64,000 nt of DNA, from positions 744,001 to 808,000 of the forward strand of contig NZ_FNYL01000002.1 in assembly GCF_900109045.1 (NCBI RefSeq), given 5' to 3'. This DNA is from Dyadobacter sp. SG02. Lineage in GTDB: Bacteria; Bacteroidota; Bacteroidia; Cytophagales; Spirosomataceae. Numbering within the stretch: the stretch's first letter is position 1; each line of letters opens with the position of its first letter. The translations under genes were made by a program, and so were the position numbers. A model generated the notes under the pieces. It had not been told where the DNA came from, made no database searches, and was given only the letters and a program-made list of their open reading frames with translations. Shown in pieces: positions 1 to 8,165 of the stretch.

Positions 1-1656
1 TTTGTGTACCGTTTCTTGCGGGATAAAAACAAGGCCGTGTGGGCCGTTGCCGAAAACGGGCTGTACCGGCTAGCCGGCTATCCTGCGCAAGGCCGGCCCC
101 TGCAAATGGTCCGGATGCAATCGCCGTTTCTGAATGCGTTGAGCCTGCTCGACGCCTGGCAGGATACCGACGGTGTATGGTGGCTCGTCACAAATGGCGA
201 GGGGCTTTACCGCTGGGACCCGAAGACCAACCGCTCGCGGCAGTTCAATATTACGGTCGGATTTCCGTCCGACGTGCTCTACCGCATCGAGCCGGATGCA
301 TTCAATAACCTCTGGATCAGTTCCGACTACGGCCTCATTCGTTTCAACCGTAAGAGTTTTTCCATTAATACCTACACCACCACCGACGGTATTTCCCATA
401 ACGAGTTCAACCGGACGTCGTCGTTCCAGGCCGCCGACGGGAAGCTATATTTCGGCGGGTTGAACGGTGTAGTGGGTTTCGATCCGCGTGATTTCAAGAC
501 CGACACTTCGCAGCTGCGCGTGCCGTTGCGGGTGATTGCATTCAACCAGTTTGTGGGCGAGGCCAGTGAGCTCGTTAACAAAACCACCGAATTACTCCGC
601 AATCCGCGCATTGTGCTAGAACCGGACGACAAATTTTTCACACTGGATTTCCAGTTGCTGGATTTTACCAAAGACAAAGGCGCGAGATATGCCTACCTGA
701 TCGCGGGACTGGACAAGAATTGGGTTTTTATCAACGAAAATTCGGTCCGGATCAGCGGTTTGCCTTACGGCGATTACGTGCTGAGGGTCAGGGCGCAGAA
801 TAGGGAAGGGGCCTGGAACAAAGAGGAACTGGCTATTCCGCTGAAAGTTTTGAAACCCGTTTACTTGCAATGGTACTTTCTACTTGTGGTGGCGCTGCTG
901 ATCGGGTTGCTGATCTATCTGTTTATCAGGTTTAGGATCCAGCAATTGGCTCGGGAGAAAAGCAGGTTGGAAGAAACGGTCAGTGAGCGGACGAGGCAGC
1001 TGAAACAATCGCTTTCCGAGCAAACCGCATTGCTTTTGGAAAAGGATGTATTGATGAAAGAGATCCACCATCGCGTGAAGAACAATTTGCAGGTGATTTC
1101 GGGGCTCCTGGAATTGCAGGGCAAAAGCCTTACTGACGAAGCAGCCCGCGGGGCATTGGAGGAAGGGCGGAACCGGGTGCGGAGCATTGCATTGATCCAC
1201 CAGAACCTGTACCAGTTCGAAAACCTCAGCAGCATCGACCTGCAACGTTTCACGACCGATCTGTGCAGGCAGGTACAAAGTGTATTTCAAACCGAAAAAA
1301 AGGTTTCGGTCGTCATCGAAGTGCCCGACGTACATCTGGATATCGATTCTGCCGTGCCGCTGGGACTAATTTTGAACGAATTGTTGTCGAATTCGTTTAA
1401 ATATGCATTCAAAGAAGTATCCGAAGGTGAAATAAGGTTGACGATCGACGTTGCTTCGGAAGGAAGGTTTAAGCTGGTATATTCCGATAATGGGCCTGGC
1501 CTGCCGACGAACTTTGACCTGAGCCGTGCAACGACGCTGGGCTTGCAGCTCGTGAACGATCTCAGCCGGCAGATAGGAGGGCGTGTGCATTACCAGGACA
1601 GCGCCTTGTTTACCATCCATTTCACGAATAGGGAAATACGTAAAAACCAAGACTAA
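1..1656 (+). CDS. Propeller/Y_Y_Y sensor histidine kinase (5' end outside window)
   Basis: C-terminal 551 residues of a membrane sensor kinase; the frame is open to base 1, so the start lies upstream. The visible order is: the end of a two-component-regulator beta-propeller (blades with W-x-x-T/S-x-x-G-L signatures, about residues 1-170), a Y_Y_Y-type immunoglobulin-like domain (about 210-285), one membrane helix (about 290-315), a short coiled coil, and a kinase core. The phospho-acceptor motif KEIHHRVKNNLQ (His355/356) is of the HisKA_2 type rather than classical HisKA, followed by an ATPase domain with N-E-L-L-S-N-S and D-N-G-P-G-L boxes. There is no fused receiver, so the signal is probably passed to the LytTR regulator that begins 6 nt downstream. 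The ligand is unknown; propellers of this class in Bacteroidota often sense glycans (family knowledge). Confidence 0.93.
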   Translation, partial: FVYRFLRDKNKAVWAVAENGLYRLAGYPAQGRPLQMVRMQSPFLNALSLLDAWQDTDGVWWLVTNGEGLYRWDPKTNRSRQFNITVGFPSDVLYRIEPDAFNNLWISSDYGLIRFNRKSFSINTYTTTDGISHNEFNRTSSFQAADGKLYFGGLNGVVGFDPRDFKTDTSQLRVPLRVIAFNQFVGEASELVNKTTELLRNPRIVLEPDDKFFTLDFQLLDFTKDKGARYAYLIAGLDKNWVFINENSVRISGLPYGDYVLRVRAQNREGAWNKEELAIPLKVLKPVYLQWYFLLVVALLIGLLIYLFIRFRIQQLAREKSRLEETVSERTRQLKQSLSEQTALLLEKDVLMKEIHHRVKNNLQVISGLLELQGKSLTDEAARGALEEGRNRVRSIALIHQNLYQFENLSSIDLQRFTTDLCRQVQSVFQTEKKVSVVIEVPDVHLDIDSAVPLGLILNELLSNSFKYAFKEVSEGEIRLTIDVASEGRFKLVYSDNGPGLPTNFDLSRATTLGLQLVNDLSRQIGGRVHYQDSALFTIHFTNREIRKNQD

Positions 1657-1662
1657 ACCCTG

Positions 1663-2406
1663 ATGGCAGAATTGAAAATCGGTATTGTGGAAGACGAGCT
1701 CGTGATTGCACGCACGATCCTGGGCACGCTCGAAGAACTGGGTTACGCACATTGCGGCCCGGCGATCAGCTACACCGAAGCCCTCGAAATGCTCGACACC
1801 GACAAACCCGACCTGCTGCTGCTCGACATCCAGCTCGCAGGCCGCAAAGACGGCTTCGACGTGGCGGAACGGCTCAACGAAACCTACAAACTGCCATTCA
1901 TTTTCCTCACAGCCAACAGCGATTTCGAAACCATCGATCGCGCCAAAAAGGTGAAGCCACATGCGTATATCGTAAAGCCGTTCACCAAAGAAGAACTCTA
2001 CGCGGCGATCGAGATCGCCTTTCATAATTTTACCGGTACACAGGCCGGTGCCAAACCCGGAAAGTCTGCCTCATCTTCTCCCAAAAACTTCATTTTCGTC
2101 AAGGACGGCTACGTTTTCCGAAAGGTATTCTTCGACGAGCTCCTTTACCTCGAAAGCGAAGCCAATTACGTCCTTCTGCACCTGACGTCCCAAAAAAAGA
2201 TCATGGTCCGTTCCACGATCAACGATTTCACGGAACAGCTAGATCCGGGCCGTTTTATCCGTATCCACCGGCGCTTTGCAGTGAATAGCCATTTCATCGA
2301 AGACGTTTTCCCGAATGAACTTTCGGCGCACGGCGAGAAGTTGCCGATCGGGAAGTCGTACCGGGAGGAGTTGCTGAGGACGTTGGGGATTGGTGGGGAG
2401 GGATGA
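1663..2406 (+). CDS. LytTR-family response regulator
   Basis: A 247-residue two-domain regulator. The receiver (about 1-125) has the acidic pair E10-D11, the phosphorylation site D55 in LLLLDIQLAG, the conserved T in FLTA and K in VKPF. The LytTR DNA-binding domain (about 140-240) shows the typical F-V-K-D-G...L-L-Y-L-E-S-E-A-N-Y-V and I-R-I-H-R-R-F-A-V-N signatures. It lies 6 nt after the sensor kinase and is surely co-transcribed with it. LytTR proteins bind pairs of direct repeats; a pair of that geometry lies just downstream at 2473-2507. Function assignment is secure, the regulon is not known. Confidence 0.95.
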   Translation: MAELKIGIVEDELVIARTILGTLEELGYAHCGPAISYTEALEMLDTDKPDLLLLDIQLAGRKDGFDVAERLNETYKLPFIFLTANSDFETIDRAKKVKPHAYIVKPFTKEELYAAIEIAFHNFTGTQAGAKPGKSASSSPKNFIFVKDGYVFRKVFFDELLYLESEANYVLLHLTSQKKIMVRSTINDFTEQLDPGRFIRIHRRFAVNSHFIEDVFPNELSAHGEKLPIGKSYREELLRTLGIGGEG

Positions 2407-2472
2407 CCGTTGTTTTTTTGACGATGGACGATGGACCCTGGCCCCCACACCCCTCCCTCTTCCCAAACCTCC

Positions 2473-2507
2473 CGACATTCATCCCATCCCAACGACATTC
2501 GTCCCAT
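2473..2507. promoter_or_regulatory. Pair of 15-bp direct repeats, candidate LytTR site
   Basis: CGACATTCATCCCAT (2473-2487) and CGACATTCGTCCCAT (2493-2507) differ at one base and are spaced 20 bp start to start, two helical turns. The tandem geometry matches what is known for LytTR binding sites, and a LytTR regulator gene ends 67 bp upstream. The assignment to that regulator is inference. Confidence 0.45.
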
Positions 2508-2550
2508 TTTTTTGCTCAAAAACCCGCCAGCGGTGACTTTTGACGGTGTT

Positions 2551-2748
2551 ATGGGCTTGCTCGATCTGGACAAAATCATCATAAAACGGACCATTGTGGG
2601 CATCCGCTGTACATTATGCGGCGGAAACCTGATCGCGTCCGACAGAAAATGCCACATCGCCCGCCTGGCGAAAATCTTTTCGCTGGGCAGACTCAAACCC
2701 GAATGCTACGAATGCGAAACCTGCAAAAAGCGATATACGCTTCTCTGA
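2551..2748 (+). CDS. Small zinc-ribbon-like protein, function unknown
   Basis: A 65-residue protein if started at the ATG at 2551 (MGLLDLDKII); the frame is open further upstream to 2431 but that part is low-complexity Pro/Ser sequence over the direct repeats and is unlikely to be translated. It carries two cysteine knuckles, CTLC-GG and CYEC-ETC-KKRY, expected to hold one zinc ion, and ends KKRYTLL. No catalytic residues are visible. It lies between a LytTR regulator and a peroxiredoxin on the same strand. Small zinc-ribbon proteins can bind nucleic acid or protein, but nothing here decides between these. Confidence 0.6.
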   Translation: MGLLDLDKIIIKRTIVGIRCTLCGGNLIASDRKCHIARLAKIFSLGRLKPECYECETCKKRYTLL

Positions 2749-2811
2749 TGGCCGTCCACACCTATTCACATGACCACAATCATCCATTAACCTTTAAAAC
2801 TACTTCATACC

Positions 2812-3474
2812 ATGAGTTTGAGAATCAACGACATCGCTCCGGACTTCGAGGCTGATACTACCCAGGGTACCATCCAGTTCCACGAGTGGATCGGCGACGG
2901 CTGGGCCATACTTTTTTCACACCCCAAGGACTTCACGCCCGTATGCACAACCGAGCTCGGGTACATGGCCAGGCTCGCCCCCGAGTTCGCGCAGCGCAAC
3001 TGCAAGGTGATCGGCCTGAGCGTCGACCCGGTAGACAGCCATTTGAAATGGGAGAAGGACATCGAAGAAACACAGGGCCACGCAGTAAACTACCCGATGA
3101 TCGGGGACCCAAACCTGGCGATTGCGAAACTGTACGATATGCTTCCGGCCGAGGAGCCCGGCACTTCCGAAGGCCGCACCGCCGCCACGAATCAGACCGT
3201 TCGCTCGGTATTCATCGTCGGCCCCGACAAGAAGATCAAGCTGAACCTGACCTACCCGATGACGACAGGACGCAATTTTCACGAAATCCTCCGCGTCCTC
3301 GATTCCATGCAGCTCACTGCACAACACAAAGTGGCAACGCCCGTGAACTGGCAAAATGGCGACGAGGTGATCATCGTCCCCGCAGTATCCGACGCCGAAG
3401 CGAAGGAGAAATACCCAGAAGGCTGGAAGACCGTGAAGCCGTATTTGCGGTATGTGCCGCAGCCGGGGAAATAG
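2812..3474 (+). CDS. Peroxiredoxin, 1-Cys Prx6 type
   Basis: A 220-residue cytosolic thiol peroxidase reducing hydrogen peroxide and alkyl hydroperoxides. The peroxidatic cysteine is C45 in HPKDFTPVCTTELG. The length and the extra C-terminal domain (about 160-220, containing GDEVIIVP and the WKTVKPYLRY end) are those of the Prx6 subfamily rather than AhpC. No resolving Cys in the AhpC position is visible, consistent with a 1-Cys mechanism. It is a single gene; the downstream intergenic space holds a heptamer-repeat hairpin. Confidence 0.95.
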   Translation: MSLRINDIAPDFEADTTQGTIQFHEWIGDGWAILFSHPKDFTPVCTTELGYMARLAPEFAQRNCKVIGLSVDPVDSHLKWEKDIEETQGHAVNYPMIGDPNLAIAKLYDMLPAEEPGTSEGRTAATNQTVRSVFIVGPDKKIKLNLTYPMTTGRNFHEILRVLDSMQLTAQHKVATPVNWQNGDEVIIVPAVSDAEAKEKYPEGWKTVKPYLRYVPQPGK

Positions 3475-3487
3475 CTGTTTGAGCTGG

Positions 3488-3594
3488 CGATGGACCATTG
3501 ACCGTTGATCATAACCCTTCGACCATCGACCATTGACCATGGGTCATGTCTAGTTAAGTGAAACCCATGGTCAGCGATTCATCGTCCATGGTCA
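3488..3594. repeat. Period-7 GACCATN array with inverted core
   Basis: From 3488 the DNA reads as successive 7-mers close to GACCATN (GACCATT, GACCGTT, GATCATA, then GACCATC, GACCATT, GACCATG). After a turn it returns as CATGGTC-type 7-mers (CATGGTC, CATCGTC, CATGGTC). The core is a perfect 11-bp inverted repeat: TGACCATGGGT at 3534-3544 against ACCCATGGTCA at 3563-3573. The element ends just before the start of the giant surface-protein gene. A similar array lies on the other side of that gene at 8003-8134. Confidence 0.85.
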
Positions 3595-3615
3595 TTTTTA
3601 TATAAACTAACCAAA

Positions 3616-6600
3616 ATGAAACCAACTATACTAACCCTTTTATCGCTGCTGTTCACCGCAAATGCATTCGCGCAGACCACCTGGAACGGCGGTGCGGATG
3701 CGAATTGGGGTAATCCGGCGAACTGGTCGGCCGGTGTGCCGGATGCCGATGACGATGTGCGCATACCGGTCGTTGCAAACAACCCGGTGGTAGGAGCGGG
3801 TACCGCGGCGGCTGCGCGCTCGGTACTTGTACAGGCGGATGCCTTGTTAACGATCAGTGCCGGAGGAAAACTCACGATCAGCAGTTTTGCATCTTACACG
3901 ACACCTTCGACATTCACTTCAGCACTCGCCAACCTGGGTACGATCGATAATCTTGGCGAGCTTGTAATCGGCTCCACGGGCAGTTCGGGCGATCACGGCA
4001 TTTATAATCCGGGGAGGTTCAATAACATGATTGGTGCGAAAGTGGAGATCAACAACTCCGTTGAGGCCGGGATTTTCAACAGCAAAGGGCGGTTAGAGAA
4101 CCGTGGAGAAATATCGATCGGCTCATTGGCCAGTTCGGGTAACCATGGACTCTGGAACGACGGGCAAATCTATATTTACAGCACTGGAAAAGTGGTAATA
4201 GACCGCACTTCGATACGCGGTATCATGAACAACTCCAATACCGATGCCGCCATTCGCGGAGCGATGCAGAATGATGGAGAGATTACGATCGGTGCCACTG
4301 CCAACGTGGGCATTTCAGGATTTGAAAACCTGGGTGGGTTTGTGAATGCCGGTACGCTCAAAATAGACCGTGCGGCCACCAATGGCTTTCGTCTCGAATG
4401 GACTGGAAGTTTCAGAAATGACGGGACGACGATCATCGGCGCCAATGTTCCGGGTACTTACAGCATTTCCAACGCCGCCGTTGTGGGGAACGAGGATTGC
4501 GCAGAAATGCGCCTGTTTGCCCCGCTTAATATGGCTTCCGATATCGCCAACGACGGTTTTTTTGAGGTGAACACCTCCGGCACGCACACGTACATCGCCC
4601 CCGCGCAGTTTATGAATAATGGCGTCCTGGTTTTTCCGCAAGGCAACACTTTTCAAGGCATTTTAAATAAAGAGATTGTCAATACACCAGGCTCCGTAAG
4701 CAGCTGCGGATCATTGAACCGGCCATTTGGAGCAGGCCCGATCGACTTCACGATTACCGGTGTTTTTACCGATCAGACGGCGACTACGTCTGCGGGTGTG
4801 TATGACGGAGCGACCAACACTTTTACACCAGACGCCTCACTGAGCGAGGAAACGCACAACCTGTTTGTAAGGATTGCCGACGGGGCAAATTGTTCGTGGA
4901 CAGTGCCCTGGCAACTGACACTCACAGAATGCTGCGCACCGCCTGTTCTCGCTGCGCCTGATGTAGCACAAACGTCATGCTCCCAGGCGACGGGAGCGAT
5001 CACCGTACACGCGACAGGGAACGGTGCGCTCGAATACAGCGTGGACAACGGGCAGTCATGGTCTGAGAATCCTGTTTTTTCTTCGCTTCCCGGCGGAAGT
5101 TACATTTTGAAAGCGCGATTGAAGGCCAGTCCGGCTTGCGAGGGCGCGTATCCGGCAAACCCTGTGGTGATTAACCCCCAGTATCCGGTGACGGCCCTTG
5201 ATACCTGGACCGGATGCGTTTCGACCAATTGGCACGACGGAGCCAACTGGATGGACGGAACCGTGCCGACGGGTGGCGACAATGTTACTATTCCAAACGT
5301 GACCAATGCACCCGTGATCATGTCGTCGGCCATCATGAAGTCGCTCCACATACAGCCGGATGCCTTGCTAACGATCAACGCAGGGGTAATAATAGGGGTA
5401 CAGGGTAAAGCGGCTTACACCTCGCCATTCAATTTTGAGGCGGCAGTTAACAATGAAGGAAAGATCGACAATAGCGGGTCGTTTGATGTAGGATCAGACA
5501 GCGCCGGAGATTTTGGGATTATTAACCATAAGACCTTCAATAACAATGCTGACGCACGGATAAGCATTTCGAAGTCTACCAACACTGCATTCTATAACGC
5601 ATCCGGTACCTTTAGCAATGCCGGTATGCTGACGATCGGTGAGCGTGATCCCGTGGGGCTGCACGGTATTTGGAACGACGCTGTGATCAATAACAATGCC
5701 GACGGTCAGATCCTGATCAGCAATTCCACATTAAGGGCATTGGTCAACAATGCCGACGAATCCAAATCTATACACGCAACCTTCAACAACGCCGCCGACC
5801 TTTACATCGGAGTGTCGGCCGGCGTTGGGACGATAGGTATTCGTAACATGGCCAATTTCAATAATAATGCCGGAGGGGATATTGTCATAGACCAGACCAC
5901 TGATATCGGCTTGTATAATTCGGCAGGGACGTTTACCAATTCGGCCAGCCTTGTCATCGGTTGGAGCGGCAGTACGGGAATACACGGACTTGTGAATGAG
6001 GGCATATTCGAGCATACGGGAGCGGGCAGCCTCTGGATAGGCAGGGCAACGGGGTCGTCGATTTACCAGGCTTCGGGTACCTTCAACAATGCTTCGGACA
6101 TCGTCATCGGCGAAGGTATCGCCGGGGGAACGACCGGTATCGAGAGCCGCGCGGCGTTCAATAACCATGTGGGAGGGGATATCCGGATCGATAACACATC
6201 CGAAGTGGGTCTTTACCACATCGCCGGTACTTTTACGAACGACGGCGATATCACCATTGGCAACGGCAATGCCGTTGGGCAATATGGTTTGAGGAACACT
6301 GGCGAGTTTAAAAATAATGCCGGTTCCAATCTCCTGATCGACCGCTCGACCGTCACCGGTTTATGGCAAACCAACGCCGATGCACCAGCACCGGCTGCGA
6401 CATTCGTTAATGCCGGAAACCTGACGATCGGCAGCAGCGCTACCGTAGGTCCCGACGGCTTGGAGAACCAGGCGACATTCACCAACACGGGCGCAGGACA
6501 TATCCGCATCGACCGCAGCACCAACATCGCATTGAAAACACCTTTCGGCGCTTTTACCAATGAAGCACAGATCACCCTCGGCGGCGCTGAGAGCGTAGGG

Positions 6601-7974
6601 TCGTACGGAATGGTAAACCGATCGACTTTTCAAAACAGCGGCGCGGGGCACATTCGCATTGATCGGTCGACGGATACAGGGTTGTATCATTCCAGCGGCA
6701 CTTTTACCAATGATGCCAGGCTGACGATCGGCGCGAGCCAGTCTCCGGGGATCAATGGTATTTTCAATGAGGCGCCCTTTACCAATGAAGATAATGGCGA
6801 TATCCGTATCGACGGCTCGACCAATGCGGCTCTGCGAAATTTTCAGAATACATTCACCAATGCCGGAAGTATTACCACGGGCGGTCTAAATTATACCGGG
6901 GACTTCGGCATCCGCAACCAGGCAACCTTCCTGAATAATGCGGGTGGGACGATCAGTCTCGATTGGTCGCACGACGGTATCCGGTCAGAGGGTGTATTTG
7001 AAAATACAGGAACCGTCCAATTCGGGGCTCCCGGCAAGGTTACATTGTTACTGACGCGCCAGGGAGGCTCGTTCAACAACAATACCGGAGGGGTCGTTAA
7101 AGGAACCGGCTCTATTAACCCGCTGTCATTGACGAGCAATGGAGGTACATTATCTCCGGGATATTCACCAGGTATGCTGACATTCAATGCCAGCCATGAT
7201 TTTACCAACAGCATTCTGGATATGGAATTGAATGGATTGGGCGCAGCGGGCACCGATTATGACCAGATCGTCGTCACGGGACAGGCAACACTTGGCGGCA
7301 CATTGGCTGTAAAGGTTAATTATACCCCGGCCATCGGAGATCAGTTTACGATCCTGAGTGCTACATTGGTATCGGGCACATTCAGCTCGGTGACAGGGTT
7401 GGCAATCGGCTGGAAGGTGGTGTATGAAGCGAATGCGGTAAAATTGCGTTACGACGACCCAATGCCTGTCACGCTCGTTTCCTTCAATGCCCGCCCGGAA
7501 AATTCCATCGTGAGACTTGAATGGCGCACCACCTCCGAGACCGACAACGCCGGCTTCTACATCGAGCGCAGTACCGACGCATTCAACTGGAATGATATAG
7601 GCTTCGTGGATGGCAATGCTACCACAGCAGTGGTGAAGGATTATACATTCCGCGACGAAAAACCCGCACCCGGCCTGAGCTACTACCGCCTGCGCCAGAC
7701 CGATTTCGATGGCACTACCGAGCGTTCCCGCGCCGTGGCCGTGCGGTTTGGAGACCCGCAATGTTCCGTAACCGTATGGGCAGATCCCGCACGGCTCGTC
7801 CACATCCAATCCAGCGAGCCTATCAACCAGGCCACCGTTTACGATCTTTCGGGCCGCGTATTAGTGGTTTCAAAAGAATCAACCATGAACCTCTCACGGG
7901 CAGCCAGCGGCATTGTGCTGGTACGGGTAACTACGGCGGGCGGTACGGTAGTGAAGAAGGTAGTTTTGTATTGA
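3616..7974 (+). CDS. Giant beta-solenoid surface protein, type IX secretion cargo
   Basis: A 1452-residue exported protein. Residues 1-20 are a signal peptide ending NAFAQ. Two copies of a W-N-G-G/W-T-G-C...NW...VP...DDV-x-IP...ADALLTI-x-AG block (about 22-95 and 528-600) each start a run of roughly 47-48-residue repeats of the pattern G-L/I-x-N-x-x-x-F-x-N-x-A-G-x-I-x-I-D-R-S-T...G-T-F-x-N-x-G-x-L-x-I-G: about three units in the first run and about ten in the second. A Cys-containing Ig-like segment (about 440-520) separates the runs. Then follow a beta-helix cap with SPGYSPGMLTFN (about 1165-1290), a fibronectin-like part and a C-terminal type IX sorting domain (about 1375-1452) ending VVKKVVLY. 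It is probably an adhesin or a surface structural protein. No catalytic motif was recognised. Confidence 0.85.
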   Translation: MKPTILTLLSLLFTANAFAQTTWNGGADANWGNPANWSAGVPDADDDVRIPVVANNPVVGAGTAAAARSVLVQADALLTISAGGKLTISSFASYTTPSTFTSALANLGTIDNLGELVIGSTGSSGDHGIYNPGRFNNMIGAKVEINNSVEAGIFNSKGRLENRGEISIGSLASSGNHGLWNDGQIYIYSTGKVVIDRTSIRGIMNNSNTDAAIRGAMQNDGEITIGATANVGISGFENLGGFVNAGTLKIDRAATNGFRLEWTGSFRNDGTTIIGANVPGTYSISNAAVVGNEDCAEMRLFAPLNMASDIANDGFFEVNTSGTHTYIAPAQFMNNGVLVFPQGNTFQGILNKEIVNTPGSVSSCGSLNRPFGAGPIDFTITGVFTDQTATTSAGVYDGATNTFTPDASLSEETHNLFVRIADGANCSWTVPWQLTLTECCAPPVLAAPDVAQTSCSQATGAITVHATGNGALEYSVDNGQSWSENPVFSSLPGGSYILKARLKASPACEGAYPANPVVINPQYPVTALDTWTGCVSTNWHDGANWMDGTVPTGGDNVTIPNVTNAPVIMSSAIMKSLHIQPDALLTINAGVIIGVQGKAAYTSPFNFEAAVNNEGKIDNSGSFDVGSDSAGDFGIINHKTFNNNADARISISKSTNTAFYNASGTFSNAGMLTIGERDPVGLHGIWNDAVINNNADGQILISNSTLRALVNNADESKSIHATFNNAADLYIGVSAGVGTIGIRNMANFNNNAGGDIVIDQTTDIGLYNSAGTFTNSASLVIGWSGSTGIHGLVNEGIFEHTGAGSLWIGRATGSSIYQASGTFNNASDIVIGEGIAGGTTGIESRAAFNNHVGGDIRIDNTSEVGLYHIAGTFTNDGDITIGNGNAVGQYGLRNTGEFKNNAGSNLLIDRSTVTGLWQTNADAPAPAATFVNAGNLTIGSSATVGPDGLENQATFTNTGAGHIRIDRSTNIALKTPFGAFTNEAQITLGGAESVGSYGMVNRSTFQNSGAGHIRIDRSTDTGLYHSSGTFTNDARLTIGASQSPGINGIFNEAPFTNEDNGDIRIDGSTNAALRNFQNTFTNAGSITTGGLNYTGDFGIRNQATFLNNAGGTISLDWSHDGIRSEGVFENTGTVQFGAPGKVTLLLTRQGGSFNNNTGGVVKGTGSINPLSLTSNGGTLSPGYSPGMLTFNASHDFTNSILDMELNGLGAAGTDYDQIVVTGQATLGGTLAVKVNYTPAIGDQFTILSATLVSGTFSSVTGLAIGWKVVYEANAVKLRYDDPMPVTLVSFNARPENSIVRLEWRTTSETDNAGFYIERSTDAFNWNDIGFVDGNATTAVVKDYTFRDEKPAPGLSYYRLRQTDFDGTTERSRAVAVRFGDPQCSVTVWADPARLVHIQSSEPINQATVYDLSGRVLVVSKESTMNLSRAASGIVLVRVTTAGGTVVKKVVLY
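5509..6990 (+). repeat. Coding tandem repeat, about 144-bp unit, ~10 degenerate copies
   Basis: Within the giant surface protein, a unit of about 47-48 codons recurs some ten times. Recurring anchors are AATGCCGG-like segments encoding NNAG/TNAG, ATCGACCGC-like segments encoding IDRS, and CTGACGATCGG encoding LTIG. The copies are diverged at the DNA level, so the array is old and held by selection on the fold rather than by recent duplication. Confidence 0.75.
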
Positions 7975-8002
7975 AGACGGCTTGCTGTCAGGCGAGATCG
8001 TT

Positions 8003-8134
8003 CAAATGACCATAGACGAAAGACCACGGACCATGTTCGTTACTTAATTGTAACATACACCATGGTCTATGGTCTCTCGTCTATGTCTATGATCTCACGT
8101 CTATGGTCAATGGTCTTTCGTCAATGGTCATTTG
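8003..8134. repeat. Period-7 GACCATN array forming a 32-bp inverted repeat
   Basis: The left arm 8003-8034 is complementary to the right arm 8103-8134 at 29 of 32 positions. Each arm is made of 7-mers (GACCATA, GACGAAA, GACCACG, GACCATG; on the right TATGGTC, AATGGTC, TTTCGTC, AATGGTC). The 68-bp spacer also contains further TATGGTC/CATGGTC 7-mers. It sits between converging genes and could act as a bidirectional transcription stop. Confidence 0.88.
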
Positions 8135-8165
8135 CAAGCCAGATAAAAATACCGCAAGCCCGTCA

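Noticed and set aside
1366..2025. 219-residue open frame antisense to the kinase/regulator junction
   Set aside because: It runs through two well-supported genes on the other strand and has no recognisable domain; long antisense frames are common here because of codon bias.
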